DNA from: Hawksworthiomyces lignivorus | Taxonomy: Eukaryota; Ascomycota; Sordariomycetes; Ophiostomatales; Ophiostomataceae | Direction of reading: 5' to 3' | Length of the DNA stretch: 64,000 nt | Assembly (NCBI GenBank): GCA_002917075.1 | Contig: NTMA01000062.1 | Coordinates: forward strand, 62,001-126,000 | Shown here: in pieces, positions 21,260-33,141 of the stretch | How positions within the stretch are numbered: position 1 is the stretch's first letter | How the letters are laid out: the number at the start of each line of letters is the position of its first letter | Notes under the pieces: model-generated | Database searches by the model: none | Told to the model about the DNA's origin: nothing | What the model saw: the letters and a program-made list of their open reading frames with translations, nothing else | Made by a program: the position numbers and the translations under genes

Positions 21260-22790
21260 ATGGCCCTAGACATTGTTAAGAAGTCTCCAAGAATATCCAA
21301 TAAAAAAACCGGTATCCATTGGCAGGCAGCCCAAGCAACGACACTGCAGAACCTCGTCTTTAACATGCCTGTAGCCAAAGGCTCCAAGAATGTGACCCAT
21401 GTCGGCATTTTCATGGAGAATGGAAGCGGCGGCTTCGTATCTGGTTCGTGCGATTTTCTGCGCTCCATATGCTACCCTTTCCCGCTAACTCAGATATGGT
21501 AGATTTGATATGGATATTATTTAAACTCTACAACAGCAGATACTTATTATCTATGCAGGTATTCAACGGAGGCGCCATTGGTTGGCGCGCTGGTATGTTG
21601 CACAAACATACAATCTATCCAGTGGTCTCATAGAAATAATTTTAAAAATCATACAGGTTCTCAGCAATATACTGCTCGGAATATATTATTCAATAATTGC
21701 CAGCAATCCGTCCAGATGGTCTGGGACTGGGGATTCAACTGGCAAGGTGTAAGTGGTCGTACGATTCCTCAGCCAACTTGCACGTGTCACTGATATGATA
21801 AGATTCGCATCAACGGCGGCACTATCGGTTGTAATATCTCGGGAAAAGGAGGATCAACTACACAGGGGACCGGGTCGACATCAATCATAGGTCAGTACAA
21901 GTCCATCTTCCTCTGCAAGATGAACTGTCGTGTAAAAATGGAAGCGCTATTGATCTCTTGCAGCCACTTACATAGATTTTTATCTAACCCCTCGACGATA
22001 CAGATTGCACCATCGAGGATGCACCAATTGGCATCCTAACTCACAATGATATTGACCCTCCCGCCATCGTTCTTGATAATGTAAAAATGCTGAACGTGCA
22101 GATCCCCATAGCAAATAGCAAAGGCGACATTGTCTTGGCCGGTAGGCCCACTTCTGATCCTAGAAGCCGTGTATTAAAGTGAGACTAAATAGACGCAAAT
22201 AGGTGGAAGCTCAACAATCGATCTCTGGGCCATCGGCAGGCGATACAAACGGCTCGACTGGATCATATGTATCCGGCCCTGTCACTGCTCCTCGCAAAGC
22301 GCCAGTTTTGTTCGAAAACGGTAAGCTTCTCGTGCGATCGTGCCCACAGTACGAAACACTTCCCCTTAGTAGTTTCCTCGTAGCTACGGCCAACGGCATC
22401 AATAACGATGGTACGGGTGACCAGATAGTTGCTATAAATGCATTTCTTCAGAAGGCCGTCAGTGCCGGTCAAATTGCCTACTTTCCGGCTGGCATATACC
22501 AAGTTGGCGGTACTGTGTTCATCCAAACAGGATCGCGCGTCCAAGGATCCAGCTGGTCACAGATTCAAGGCAGCGGCTTTTTATTTTTCAGATATGCACA
22601 ACCCACAAGTCATGATCCGCGTAGGAAATAAAGGCGAGGTCGGCAACATGGAGATCGTCGAGATGCTCTTCACCGTCAGGGGGCCCAACAGCCGGCGCTA
22701 TCCTGATGGAATGGAATGTCGCCGCACGGGTTGCAATATACGATCGTCGTCATTGAGCGTACAGAAGTGAAGAGGGACCCAAAGCATTGC
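21260..22790 (+). pseudogene. GH55 exo-beta-1,3-glucanase relic
   Basis: Consecutive exons spell a GH55 glucanase core: TGIHWQAAQATTLQNLVF (ends 21443), a 5-nt microexon ATATG (21494-21498), VFNGGAIGWRAG (21559-21592), SQQYTARN...WDWGFNWQG (21657-21748), INGGTIGCNISG (21803-21890), and CTIEDAPIGIL...DIVLAG (22004-22141). STIDLWAIGRRY then starts after 22201. From there the frame is broken: one shift near 22250 (before NGSTGSYVSGP), an extra T near 22575 (GSGF/YFSD) and an extra A near 22687 (before AGAILMEWNVAA). The N-terminal beta-helix half-start and the C-terminus are missing. GH55 enzymes are secreted and cut beta-1,3-glucan from its ends; this copy is not functional. Confidence 0.8.
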
Positions 22791-23366
22791 TCAAACTCCA
22801 TGTATGCTGCAAGCACTAGATGGGCTTCGTATCTAAATCTTGCTCCCTACCGTTTCCTTCTGCGAACAGCTTCTTCTTACGCAGGGCCCACTTCGCCTGC
22901 CGTGTTCACTTCACCCCTTCAACACGCATAGAGATGATGGCGTCCGTCCAAGAGCTCAATGCCTAGGCCGCCGTGCTTATTTCATGCGGGCCGACAACCA
23001 CTAGATCTGCGCTCCCCGCCGCCGCCGCCAGCTGGCTCAAGTATCTCTGAGATTTATTTTCACGTCTGTGACGTCATCTCGAAGTCTCTTCATAGGCTGA
23101 ACGGCAGTTACCGCATGGCGTGAATCTCGAAATGAGAACCTTGACGCATAAAGAGATGGGTTTTTTTCTCTAAAAAAAAAAAAAGAAAAAAAAAGGCCTT
23201 CTCGCACAACATCAAGTATACTATTGGCACAATGAAATCTTATGTGAATTTTATCTACCAAAGCTGTGCATTGCTAAGGGCTGCATCCTAGTGCTCTATT
23301 TCCCCTGACAATAGATGAACTAGATCGATGTATTTGCAGCCACCCATATTTTAGCATTCTCGGCAT
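22791..23366. other. intergenic region with A-rich tract
   Basis: Holds an A-rich run near 23174-23195. A short in-frame scrap at 22930-23050 could be the decayed 3' end of a gene, but no family is recognisable. Confidence 0.45.
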
Positions 23367-23859
23367 TTACAGGCCAGCCAGCTTCTCCTTGAAGAGACGT
23401 GTGAAGACGGTGGGGTCTGGGCGAGGGGCGCCCGGCGGCGGGGGGCCAGGGGCGACACCGGGAGGGGGCAGCTTGACGCCAGCGGCCTCGAGGTCTTCGC
23501 GGGTCAGCCGCACAATGCGGGCCGAGGCGGAGGCACCTGTGACGGCGGCCGAGATGGCAGCGACGTCCTCGTCTGAGGTGGGTCCGGCGAAGATCAGCGC
23601 GCGCGGTGCGCTAGCGCCAGAGAAGAGACCGGGCAGCTCAGAGAGAGCCGCATCCTTGGAGGTCGAGACGTGGACGACTAGCACAGTCTCATTAGCAGAG
23701 ACCACAAATAAAATAGCAAGAGAAGAGCGATTGAAGAGTTCTCGCAACAAGAAAGCGAAGAGAACGCTCCAGCATACCATTGTACTCCGGTGCCAGATGG
23801 GTCTTCAGGTTGGTGGCAGCATCGGGAAAGACGCTGAACGCGGCAATGGGGACGGCCAT
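23367..23859 (-). CDS. small hypothetical protein with Pro/Gly-rich linker
   Basis: Exons 23859-23778 and 23677-23367 (intron 100 nt, GTATGC donor, GCTAATGAG branch, TAG acceptor) give 130 aa. Visible: MAVPIAAFSVFPDAATNLKT, then VVHVSTSKDAALSEL, LIFAGPTSDEDVAAISAAV and RIVRLTREDLEAAGV, then a PPPGVAPGPPPPGAP linker and a short helix-like end FTRLFKEKLAGL. The alternating beta/alpha pattern suggests a compact Rossmann-like or ferredoxin-like fold, but no catalytic motif is seen. No signal peptide or membrane segment. Function unknown. The acceptor choice is the least certain part. Confidence 0.65.
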
Positions 23860-25434
23860 AGTGGATGCTGATGTTTGTGGTATGTGTATGTGTTTGAGTG
23901 ATTGCGAATGATGGCTCAATAGACTAAAGAATGGTGCTGTTGAAGAAGAGAGTTGGTCTCTTTATACATCTTTATCTCGGCTTCGGTTTATACCTGCACA
24001 GTTCCATGCTGGCCAGCTTCCTTTGGGTGGGGTCGGAGTTCTGCTTGTCTTACGCTCCGTCGCAGACACAAGAGGCTGCAAAGCTCATTTGAGGAGCCCA
24101 AGTAAGCTTACCCGGCAGACATGTGCGAGAGCCACGTCAACAGGCACGCAGTACTAAAGAGAAGCATGAACGCACCACGGAGGAGCGAGGGAAACAGCTA
24201 GGGAGGCATCATTCGTTACTCCACACAACGCGGCACGATGCCGCTGTCGCGCAACAGATCCCACTCCACTCCCGTTCATTCACCAGGTTCATGGGTTGAA
24301 AGAAGCGGCCAAGGTGTAGGCGGCACAGGTGAAGAGTGGGCAGAGAGGGGTAGGGACGGTAACTGGAGAGGGAATTGCCATGACGGAATGAACCATTCAC
24401 ACACAGCTTCAGTACTACAACCATCGGCACCGCACATTTCAATAGTCCGATCGGTCTTTGGCTGTGCCTAAACACAATCTACAAAGTCCGGCGGCAGCTA
24501 CTAAGCCACAGAAACAGCACAAGATGAAACAAGCTAGAAGGGCAAAAAGTAAGCAGGAGAGCTGGAGCTCCGTGGAGGGCACTGCTTACTGCTATTTATG
24601 GCTCTTTGGGTTTTCTGGAAGACCAGAATGCGGCCTTCTCTCTTTTGTCTTGTTTCGTTCCTCTCGCATACTAGCATTAACCCAAAGCCCCAGTAATGCT
24701 GTCGGTGGTCGGCCTTGAATTTCTTCCGAGCCGTTCTCCGAGGCGAACGCGGAATGTCCGTACACCCTCAAGCAAAATCAATTTACGGAAATTTCTTGGC
24801 GACACATCTGCTCATTCTGTGTTTTGTCTTTGCCTTCAGTTTAGTTGAAAGGGAGGTTTTTTTTTTGTTAAAATGAGGGCTTGCTATCGCCAACGTGCGA
24901 AGAACAACGCGAGCAACAAGTACCGGGGTTCGGCTCGTCGCCTAGGTTCCGTCCGGACGAGGCGAGGTATACCTCGGAGTCCTTGCAAATACCGAGCAGC
25001 CCGCTCCGCCATATATTTGGCGACAATGGGCAATTTATGCAAGGTTCTAGGCTATATAGATTTGCAAAGCGATACAGTTAGTTGGTGGGGAGGGGGGGAT
25101 CATGCACCACAAGGCACGGTAATTTCATCTATATCAGACGTCCCTATAGCTAGCTCTTCACACAGAACAACAAAGATCTTCAATTGAAACAGAGGGACGT
25201 CTTTCATGCACTATTGTATCTTCTGTCAATGTTTATATTATTTTCACAAATTGATAGCACACGGATACGCCGACGTAAGTCACACCATCGTATGAAAAAG
25301 GCGCCACAGCTTTGTTTCATCGCATCAAAGCCCCATGCTTCAATTCCGCTTTCCTCCTTCTTCCCCTCATCCTGTCTACATCTGGCGCAGCTGAGCTGCT
25401 AGGACAACCGCTCTTTGTCCTCTTCTCGTCCTTA
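23860..25434. other. intergenic region
   Basis: About 1.6 kb. It contains a 14-bp perfect palindrome CGAGGTATACCTCG at 24963-24976 and a short T-run near 24859-24867. Short frames look non-coding. Confidence 0.5.
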
Positions 25435-26347
25435 TTACAGTCGCTCTACCTCCCAGAACAGCCGCGTCGTTGTTGGGTCCTCCCAGTGTGCCGTCTCGCC
25501 GTTGAGGCCCACGGCATCCGAGTTGTGTGTGCGCACCGCCCACCGCGTGCCCGTGCGCCGCCCGACCTCCTCCCACATCTGCCGGAAGCTGTCGTCGTCG
25601 TGCTTGTACATGATAGTGCCCTCAGGGCCCACGTGGTCGCCTGCGGTGCGGCGGGCGACGTTGTTGCCGAGCGCCAGCACGCCGGCGCGCGGCGCCAGCA
25701 GCTCGACCAGCCGCTCGCAGGCCCGCAGCTGGCCCGGCAGGTCCCACACGTGCAAAAACATGCCCGCGTGCAACACGTCCACGGTGCCGCGAAGCGCTTC
25801 GACTGCACTCGCCGGGCCCGCGCTGAACAGGTCGTCCACGATGAATTGCGTCTGCAGCGTGTCGCGATCGCGGAAGTAGGTAAACGCCGCGTCGATGTAT
25901 CCGCCCATCTTGTCCAGGCCAAATGTGTTGGCCGACGACGCGCCGCTGTCCAGCAGCAGGTAGCGCAGATCCTGCCCGGCCGCGCACCCGACATCCAGGT
26001 ACCGCCCCCCGGCCTTGACCACGCCCTTGACCTTGTCGTAGGACGGCTGCTGATGTAGTGTCAACGAGACGAATTTGAACTGGCCGACGCAAGGCCAGGG
26101 ATACACGTCCCAGAGAGCATCTCTCTGGTGTTCATGTCAGCTAGGGGTACCACATCATTCCAAATCCCCGATATGGTTTGGGACGTACAAATTCTGCGAG
26201 ATACGGAATCACCTTGTCGGGCGCAATGCCGACATACTCTTCAAACAGACGCCGGGTCTCAGTCGGCACCGTGCTCGGCGGCGGCTCGTAGTATTTTCCA
26301 GCGCGCTTACCAGACTTGACAATGGTCTGGATGATGCCGTCGGCCAT
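25435..26347 (-). CDS. SAM-dependent class I methyltransferase
   Basis: Exons 26347-26189 and 26124-25435 give 282 aa. The 64-nt intron starts GTACGT and ends CACCAG. SAM motif I is YLDVGCAAGQDLRYLL (about 91-106); an acidic strand-end DDLFSAG and VDVLHAGMFLHVWDL follow. The leading segment DALWDVYPWPCVGQFKFVSL resembles the xYPCIGxFxFL signature of fungal methyltransferases that often sit in meroterpenoid or other secondary-metabolite clusters. No such core enzyme is nearby, so a biosynthetic role is inference only. No signal peptide. The product likely methylates a small molecule in the cytosol. Confidence 0.8.
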
Positions 26348-26830
26348 GGCGTTCCTTGAACTTCTTAGTCAAATTCTTCTTGGCACTCGCAAAACCGGCC
26401 TAGAAGAAGCTCAAAAATAGTAGAGACAGCATAGTAAAACTCAAGTTAGCGAACGACAAGCTAGATGGCTTGCGGCATCGGTGGTGCAATGTTGCCGGTA
26501 CTGCATACAGCTACCGGATTAAACTTTTGCCCACATGTGCGGAGATGCCCCTCAGCCGGCACGCAGAACCGCGTTGGCAGCCTGTGCTGTTTATTATCCA
26601 AGAACGAATGAATGCCTATGTAAGAATAATAGAGCAGTTTTTGGCTTGATTACACAGCTGTGAGAAGAGTTCTCGAAAATGCCACAGTCCATACATTGTG
26701 TGGTCAAACTAAAACATGTTGCTGCCCGTGTTTGCAAGATAAATTGAATTGCCTCGACACAAACAGAATAATATATTAACTCGCGTGTTTTGGGATTCGG
26801 GAATTAGCGACATTAGGTATTTTAAAGAGC

Positions 26831-27072
26831 GACGCCCTTTTCGGTGTCGGGCCTAAAACAAGCAGTCTCGGAGAGAGACCAAGTATCGAAGGCCGACGGG
26901 GCTCGCCAGCGAAATCAAAGTGACCAAGCCAGCCAAGCTGCTCCTAGGTAAAACTCACCGTCGAAATCCTTTCGAATTCTTCGAAGCATAACCTTGCAGA
27001 ATCTTTGAAAGAAATCTCCAGAAGGAACATAATTAGCAGATTCCATTATCTCCAACTCCGCGTAGTGCACTT
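26831..27072 (+). repeat. dispersed repeat, copy A
   Basis: Aligns along its length with 28507-28742: CCCTTTTCGGTGTCGGGCCT here against CCTTTTCGGTGTTGGGCTT there, and further shared blocks AGGCCGACGG, GAAATCC, ATCTTTGAAA and CATTATCTCCAA. This copy is the GC-richer one. Confidence 0.8.
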
Positions 27073-28506
27073 AAATCTTCCCTTTGGAAAGAGACATGAC
27101 ACAGATGCTAGGCTGCAAGAGAAAGGAAGGCGCTAAAACGCGCCCAACACAGGGACACGTTCGTTTGCCGTCTAGTCTAAATAGTTCAATAGTTAGGGAA
27201 TCCAAAGGAATCGGCGTAAAATTAGCAAAACATTCGGCAACTAGAAATAGACAGTAATGACGAGAACAGATTCTTGTGCAAACGAAGAATGATGTGTAAC
27301 AAGGGCTTAAGGGCGGCTACACCACAAGACCAGGAGAAGTGGGCGGTATAAGTGGTGCAAATATCATTGTATGTACGGAGTATGTGTGGACAATAAGTTA
27401 CGTCGGCCGGCAGTATTTAATGTTCGGTGTGCATTTGTATTTGATCAGCTCTTAGGCGTACATTTTTAATGTATAATTATCTAACTGTAAGATATCCTAA
27501 TAACGTTTGAGGTTTATGTTAAGTATGAAGAAACATATTTTTAATCATTTTGTTTGGTCCTTTTTTAGACCTAAATATTTAAAGACAGCCCTTCTCTGTC
27601 ACGAGCCAGATGACCGAGAATGGCTTGACCCAAGCCATGAACTATGTATGCGTACATGAATTCGAGATCCATGGCTGCTATTTGGTAAACTGTCAAACAT
27701 TTTACATGTCTCTACATGCTACAAGTTTTAGAGGAAGCCCCTCGGACAGCATTGGAATTTGCCTCTTTTACTCAAATCAATCCTACTTCTCTTCTTCCTT
27801 TCCCTCATTTCTTGGGGGGATGACATGAAAATGGGAAGAGAGTGTTTGTTCACTAAAATCGCCTTCTGCAGCTAGTTTTTCTGGCTCCCTCTAAAGAGCC
27901 CTTTTACTCCTTGCGGAAGTTTGCTGCTTTGCTAACGACATCTCCTCTCGTTTTAGGGACATGCGAGGTGTGAATTGGGAAAAGCGACATATTGGAGGGG
28001 ATCGCTAATATAGAGCTACCACTTTTGGTAGAACCATCAAGATGGAGAACAAAACTGGGTATATTGACACAACCGTCCAAAAGACTTGAAGTATACTAAA
28101 GAAAGTTGTAGCCAGTCTTGTCAAATAACTGTAGTGCTTCTGTAAATTCTAACTAAACCTACTAGCAACAATATGTTTTTTGCCCTTAACCATTTACTTC
28201 ATGTATTTAATGCCCATTTAAATTATATTTAAGAGTTGAAAAGGAAACACTATATAGTTTTCTTTGATTCAAAGAATTATTTAAAGTTTATTATATCAAA
28301 AATAAATCGAAAAAATTTCATTAAATAAAAAAGTAAAACAATAAAGTAGCCAGTATTTATATCATTTACTTAAAAGCATATACATTGTGTTAGGTGACGC
28401 ATGTATCTTTAAGACGGATGTGTCAAGTCATCTCATATTGTTCTACGCTTTTATGGCTTTATAGCCAAGGAATGTTCTCATAGCAGTTCTCAATCTTCAA
28501 ACAGAG

Positions 28507-28742
28507 GCGGCCTTTTCGGTGTTGGGCTTAAAATAAGAGAGTATAAGAGTCTAAAGGCCGACGGAGTTTGCTAGCGAGATAAAAATGATCAAGTCACTAG
28601 ATTGCTACTGGATAAAACCGATCTACGAAATCCTCCCTGAATCCGAAACACGACTTTACATGCTCTTTGAGGAAGATCTTTGAAAGGTGCGGGTTTAGCC
28701 GATTGCATTATCTCCAAGGAAGCCTCAGGTGGCCCACTTACA
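28507..28742 (+). repeat. dispersed repeat, copy B (more AT-rich)
   Basis: Same orientation as copy A. Most differences replace C/G in copy A with T/A here, as expected from RIP. No terminal repeats or coding content are seen, so it is probably a fragment of a larger element. Confidence 0.8.
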
Positions 28743-28903
28743 TCCTAAGTCGCAAAAAGCAAGGACACGAGGCAGGCAGGCAGCAACATTGCTGATATGT
28801 ATATATTGAATAACAAAACTTATCCTTGCCATGAAAGAGATTTGTCACCGAGTTGAAATTATTTTCATCCGCGTGGAAGACTGCTAAAACATCAACCGAC
28901 GAA

Positions 28904-29893
28904 ATGCCGCCAGCTTCGGATCTTTCTTCTATAGAACAGGCCGCCCGAGGCGCGGAGATTATTGGGATGGACATATTCAAAAAGACATCCGAGGATACAC
29001 CTATAGATCGGATCTTGCAGCTGCTCGATGATATGCATGCAGACCAGCCGACCGGAGGCATAGATATAACCTACGGCGGGAAGGATAGCCAGCACACCCG
29101 CTTTTGGCACGCGACCTTATCGAGCGCGGACGGCGGTGCTACTGGCGTACAGAGCCCTGCAATTATATTCATACACGGCGGCAGCTGGTCTTCGGGCACC
29201 TACTTGGACTCGCTGGGTTCAGTCAAGGTCGACCATCTGACAAGTCGCGGTTACGCCTTTGCCAGCGTCAACTTTACTCTCGCGCCGGAAGTGACTGTAG
29301 AAGAGCAGGTGCAGGAAGTGGCTGATGCAATTGCTCACTTGGCGACCAATGGTCACGAGCTCGGCTTGGGTATTGATGGGCGCTTTGTACTGATGGGCCA
29401 CAGCTCTGGAGCCCACGTAGCGGCTCTGCTTGGCACAGACACCACCTACCTCCAACGAGCAGGAGTGCCTATTCAGGCTATCTGCGGCATTATTGCCCTG
29501 GACGGCTCTAACTATAACGTCATGGCGGAGATTCTTGACAGTCCCGGCTCGGTGGCCGACAACGCGCTCAAGGGCCTCGGTCGCGACCTCGACCACCTCA
29601 TCAAGATGTCGCCGACACACCAGGCCCGGGCACCAAATGCTGGCGGGTTTCTGCTGCTGCATGTTGAGCGCTCGGGGGACATCCGCCAAGCCGTTGAGTT
29701 TGCGGCGGCGCTGCGAGCAGCTGGCACCGACGCCGACTTGCATGTGTTTGAGGGCAACTTCTTCGAGGGCCATGTGCAAATGCTGCTCCGCCTGGGGCGT
29801 CCGGACTATCCGGCGACAGCGGTGATGGACCGGTGGCTGGAGAAATATGTTCCAGTAACTATGAACGATAACCCAAGCGAGATCAAAGCATAG
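28904..29893 (+). CDS. alpha/beta hydrolase (arylformamidase/esterase-like)
   Basis: Single exon, 329 aa from ATG 28904. The frame opens at 28853 but only with TTG. Oxyanion-hole motif IIFIHGGSW (about 85-93), nucleophile elbow LMGHSSGAHVA (Ser near 168), and late candidate His GHVQMLLRLG. HGGSW plus GHSSGA is the arrangement of kynurenine-formamidase-like and hormone-sensitive-lipase-like hydrolases. No signal peptide, so likely intracellular. The substrate is not evident; tryptophan breakdown is one possibility but no kynurenine-pathway neighbour is present. Confidence 0.8.
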   Translation: MPPASDLSSIEQAARGAEIIGMDIFKKTSEDTPIDRILQLLDDMHADQPTGGIDITYGGKDSQHTRFWHATLSSADGGATGVQSPAIIFIHGGSWSSGTYLDSLGSVKVDHLTSRGYAFASVNFTLAPEVTVEEQVQEVADAIAHLATNGHELGLGIDGRFVLMGHSSGAHVAALLGTDTTYLQRAGVPIQAICGIIALDGSNYNVMAEILDSPGSVADNALKGLGRDLDHLIKMSPTHQARAPNAGGFLLLHVERSGDIRQAVEFAAALRAAGTDADLHVFEGNFFEGHVQMLLRLGRPDYPATAVMDRWLEKYVPVTMNDNPSEIKA

Positions 29894-30307
29894 AAAATAC
29901 GAAAGGGGGATTCGCTTGAAATTAGATTTTAGCAGAATTTCCTTTTGGAAACAGGGCTATCGAATTCGTTCTGCCATATGTAGTGAAGACGTTTTTGTAA
30001 AGATATCTAATTTAACCTGCTATAGCTAAATGCATCTAACTCAAAAGTATGCTTAGCAAAAAAAAAAACTAAAAAAAAAAAAAAAAAAAACTACACATAT
30101 TTAGCAACGGCCGCCGTCTTCCAACGTGGGTATAATCATCTACAGAATGCCATTGTGTATGCGGGTTGACATTGTATTCGGGCATGAAGGCATTTGGACA
30201 GGAGCATGATGCTGTCAGCCTTTATGCATTTCACTTCTAGATGCAAAGAGAAAAAAGTATGAAGGCCAAAAAAAAAAATACATCATCTTAAAGCCAGAAG
30301 CTGTTGA
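29894..30307. other. intergenic region with A-rich runs
   Basis: 3' flank of the hydrolase; A-runs at about 30058-30090 (two long A stretches split by CT). No gene. Confidence 0.55.
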
Positions 30308-30378
30308 TGCGTCGGCCGGGAATCGAACCCGGGGCCTGTCGATGGCAACGACAGATTTTACCACTAAACCACCGACGC
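30308..30378 (-). tRNA. tRNA-Gly(GCC)
   Basis: Minus strand, 71 nt: GCGTCGG acceptor, TGGTTTAGTGGT D-arm, CTGTCGTTGCCATCGACAG anticodon arm with GCC, CCCGGGTTCGATTCCCGG T-arm, CCGACGC acceptor partner and A discriminator. All stems pair and there is no intron. Typical eukaryotic tRNA-Gly. Confidence 0.97.
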
Positions 30379-31326
30379 CTCCGGTGCTGGTGAAGGCCGG
30401 CGCCTTCTCTTGGCAATATAGCGGAAAAATTTCTGTGTGCGGTGGGTCTCGTGCACATAGTCGGCAACCTAAGGCTTGACTGGGCAACTAGGCGCGAGAG
30501 CAAGTCTCACAAGACTCTAAAATATGCCCGGAAACTTGGCGACTAGTCGAGTCTCAGGGAGCACGTGGCCTTGTCGACCAGCGCCTGCCACTGCGCCAGC
30601 AAGTACTACAAGATATTGGAGATAATGAACATCTTTAGTTCTAGGTTTCACACTACCGAGCGTTTCATGAGTTCTAGGATTTAATTATGAGTATTGTGCA
30701 TGTGCCTATACATTTCTTATAATACGACCGAAGCACTTATTGACGAATACGACAACTATCGCAAGAATAAGAAACGGCGAGGGGACGGTTGCCATCAAGT
30801 CAATCACACGTAAGAGATGCCCGCATGTTCTCAGTTCGTTCAGGTTGGAGAGACTCGGTTGACTGTCTACTTGCTTTATATTGTTTGATAAAGTTCTGAC
30901 CTTTTTCTTTTTCTTTTTCTTTTTTTCGTTGTTTTATTATTTTTATTAAAATTTCGAACGGCCATAGAACCATAGAAGAATGTATGAATTTAAAGAATTA
31001 AATAGATGGCTTTTGTCCCTTTTAAACTATGATGCTAATATGAACCTAATCTGTAAAATGGCTTTTCCTTTTTTCCCAAAAATTTCCCGAAGACTAACAT
31101 TCTTTATGTCAATACAGCAGTCTAATGCCGTCAACAGGCTTGCCGTGGCGCAATAAGTGCACGGATGTGGTGTTCGACGCCAGTGCTAACGGTCCGCCGC
31201 ACGTCTAGCGTCTGCTGCTGTCGCGAATAAAAAAAAATAAAAACTTAAAAAAATCCTGCGGAAAAGTTCCTCGTCCTCTTTGTCACTTGGCTCCGCACCT
31301 CATCCCACCTGGCTTGTCTCTCTTTC
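30379..31326. other. intergenic region
   Basis: Contains a CTTTTT-rich tract near 30901-30930 and an A-rich stretch near 31228-31250. No supported gene. Confidence 0.5.
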
Positions 31327-33141
31327 TCAGACAGTCTCGCTGACGCTGACCTGCTCGCTCTTCTTCTTCTTGGTCTTGTCTTCGCCTTCGGGGCCGTTGG
31401 CGCCCTCGTCGCTCATGGTGCACTTGGTGCGCAGGGCGTCGCGGATCTTGGCCTCGCCGCGGTGCATCCAGACGTTCCAGCCGCTGCTGCTGAGCGGCCA
31501 CAGCACCTTGTTGTCGAGCGTCTCGATCCAGTCGCGGTTGGCCTGATGGGGTCGCGAGGCCAGCAGGTCCATCTCGGCGGCGATCTGGGCGCAGTACGTC
31601 TCCAGCGGCAGGTCGTTGACGTCCCGGCCAAAGGGGTTCTCGACCTCGCGGCCGATGAAGAGCAGGCCCAGGATGATGTAGCCGCCGGCGATGCTGCCGG
31701 GGATGGTGACCCAGCCGAGAGAGTTGAACAGCTGGAACGGCAGCAAGAACACGTACAGCCAGGTAATCTGGCTGATGGCGATGGCGTAAGCCAGCGGCAC
31801 CGGCGTGGTGAGCACACGTTCGGTGCCCGTCAGCACGTCGTTCAGCGTGGCGATGTTGTTGTCTGGATTTGGGTTCTTCGCGTTAGCCCTCTCCTTAGTT
31901 TTCACCAGAAGTCTTGCTCATGAACGCAAACAAAAATATACTCACATGCCAGGGTCTGCTGCATGGGGATCGACAGCTGGCCGTTCTGGATGATCTCGTC
32001 GGTGAAGCTGGCCAGGTAGGTGATGATCTCTAGGGGAAGGTTGCCGAGGGGCCGCTTGGCACGCTTGATGGCCTTGCGGGGGTTGCTGGCCGCAAAGGAG
32101 ATGCCGAGGAACTCGCCCGTCGTCTTGAGCGCACCGTAGCGCCGGCGGTCCGAGCGGCCGGGGTCGTCGAGCGTGGCTTCGCGCGAGTAGGTGTCAAGGT
32201 TGCTCACGAGGCCGGAGATGTCTTCGTAGTCGCTGTACGGCTCAAAGCGGAGCTTATGCTTGAGCGCCACGGCAAATGCGACGACGAGCTTTAGTGCGGT
32301 GCTGCAGTACAGGTTAGACGCAGATAAAAGGTAAAGAGAACGTTCAATGAAGACAGGGCGGAATCTTACAGCTTCGCTAGAATGTCGCGCTCGCGGTGCT
32401 CCTCGCGCTCGCGGGCGTGCACCCAGAAGACGCGCCCAAGGCAGTCAGATGCGTTGATGAGCGTGGACCAGTATCTGCGGCCCTCGGCGTATCTATTTTT
32501 CTGTCAGTAAGCTGGGTGCAGTAAAGAACTTCTGGAAACGTAGACGCAGATGCCAGTACCTCTCATATGCGGTCGAGCTCCGGAAGCTCAGGCCGAGACC
32601 CACAACGAAACCCGTGACAGTCAAGAGTGTATTGCTGATACCCACTGTAAGAGGTACCGCGTTAGCCAAATCGCATCCAAGCAGGAAGAGGTTGAGCAAG
32701 CATCTACGTACAGTTTGCGTTGGTAAATGTAGAGATGCAAGTGATGCAAGTGGACCAGCCACCGAGGAAAAGGAGGGGCAGAATCATCTTGGGCAAGATG
32801 CTGCCGTGCATCTGAAGGAACATGGGCCATTTCGAGTGCTTGGAGATGTCTCGTGGGCCAACCTAATTGGTAGCAAATATTAGCTTGGCTGAAGCGCTTC
32901 TTTCTTTCCCGACAATGGCGTGGACGCGACCTACAAAGTAGTCATCAATGTCGAGGCTAGTATGTTGCCGGCTGAACGGATTTGGGGTCTGGGTGACGGG
33001 ACTCATGGGAGAATCCAAGTCCTGCAGTCCTACAGGGACAATGTTCGGCGGAGGCCGACTGTCTTGGTGCTTTTGCTCGTGGCCCACCTCCTCGCCGCCG
33101 TGACCGGCCGAAAACCCGACCATGCCTCCTTCTTCCGCCAT
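31327..33141 (-). CDS. bestrophin/UPF0187 family membrane channel
   Basis: Six exons (33141-32935, 32862-32712, 32644-32560, 32492-32370, 32301-31946, 31862-31327) join in phase to 485 aa. Introns are 67-83 nt. Seen: HTSLDIDDYFVGPRDISKHSKWP, an early hydrophobic segment ILPKMILPLLFLGGW, LLTVTGFVVGLGLSFRSSTAYERYAEGRRYW, a second membrane pair LAYAIAISQITWLYVFLLPF and IAGGYIILGLLFIG, followed by the family-typical NPFGRDVNDLPLE. The C-terminus is charged (KTKKKKSEQ). Bestrophin-like proteins form anion channels; fungal members are poorly studied, with a likely plasma- or organelle-membrane location. Family assignment is firm; transported ion is inferred. Confidence 0.92.

Larger units (their letters stand above)
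26348..28903. other. long AT-rich intergenic region with a repeat pair
   Basis: About 2.5 kb without a supported gene. The middle part (27400-28500) is very AT-rich. It contains the two diverged copies of a repeat listed separately. The start of the hydrolase gene is at the right end. Confidence 0.6.

Noticed and set aside
27610..27828. 72-codon plus-strand frame in the 26-29 kb spacer
   Set aside because: Short, unlike known proteins, within sequence flanked by decayed repeats.
28853..28903. Upstream start for the alpha/beta hydrolase
   Set aside because: The first codon there is TTG; ATG at 28904 is the first normal start.
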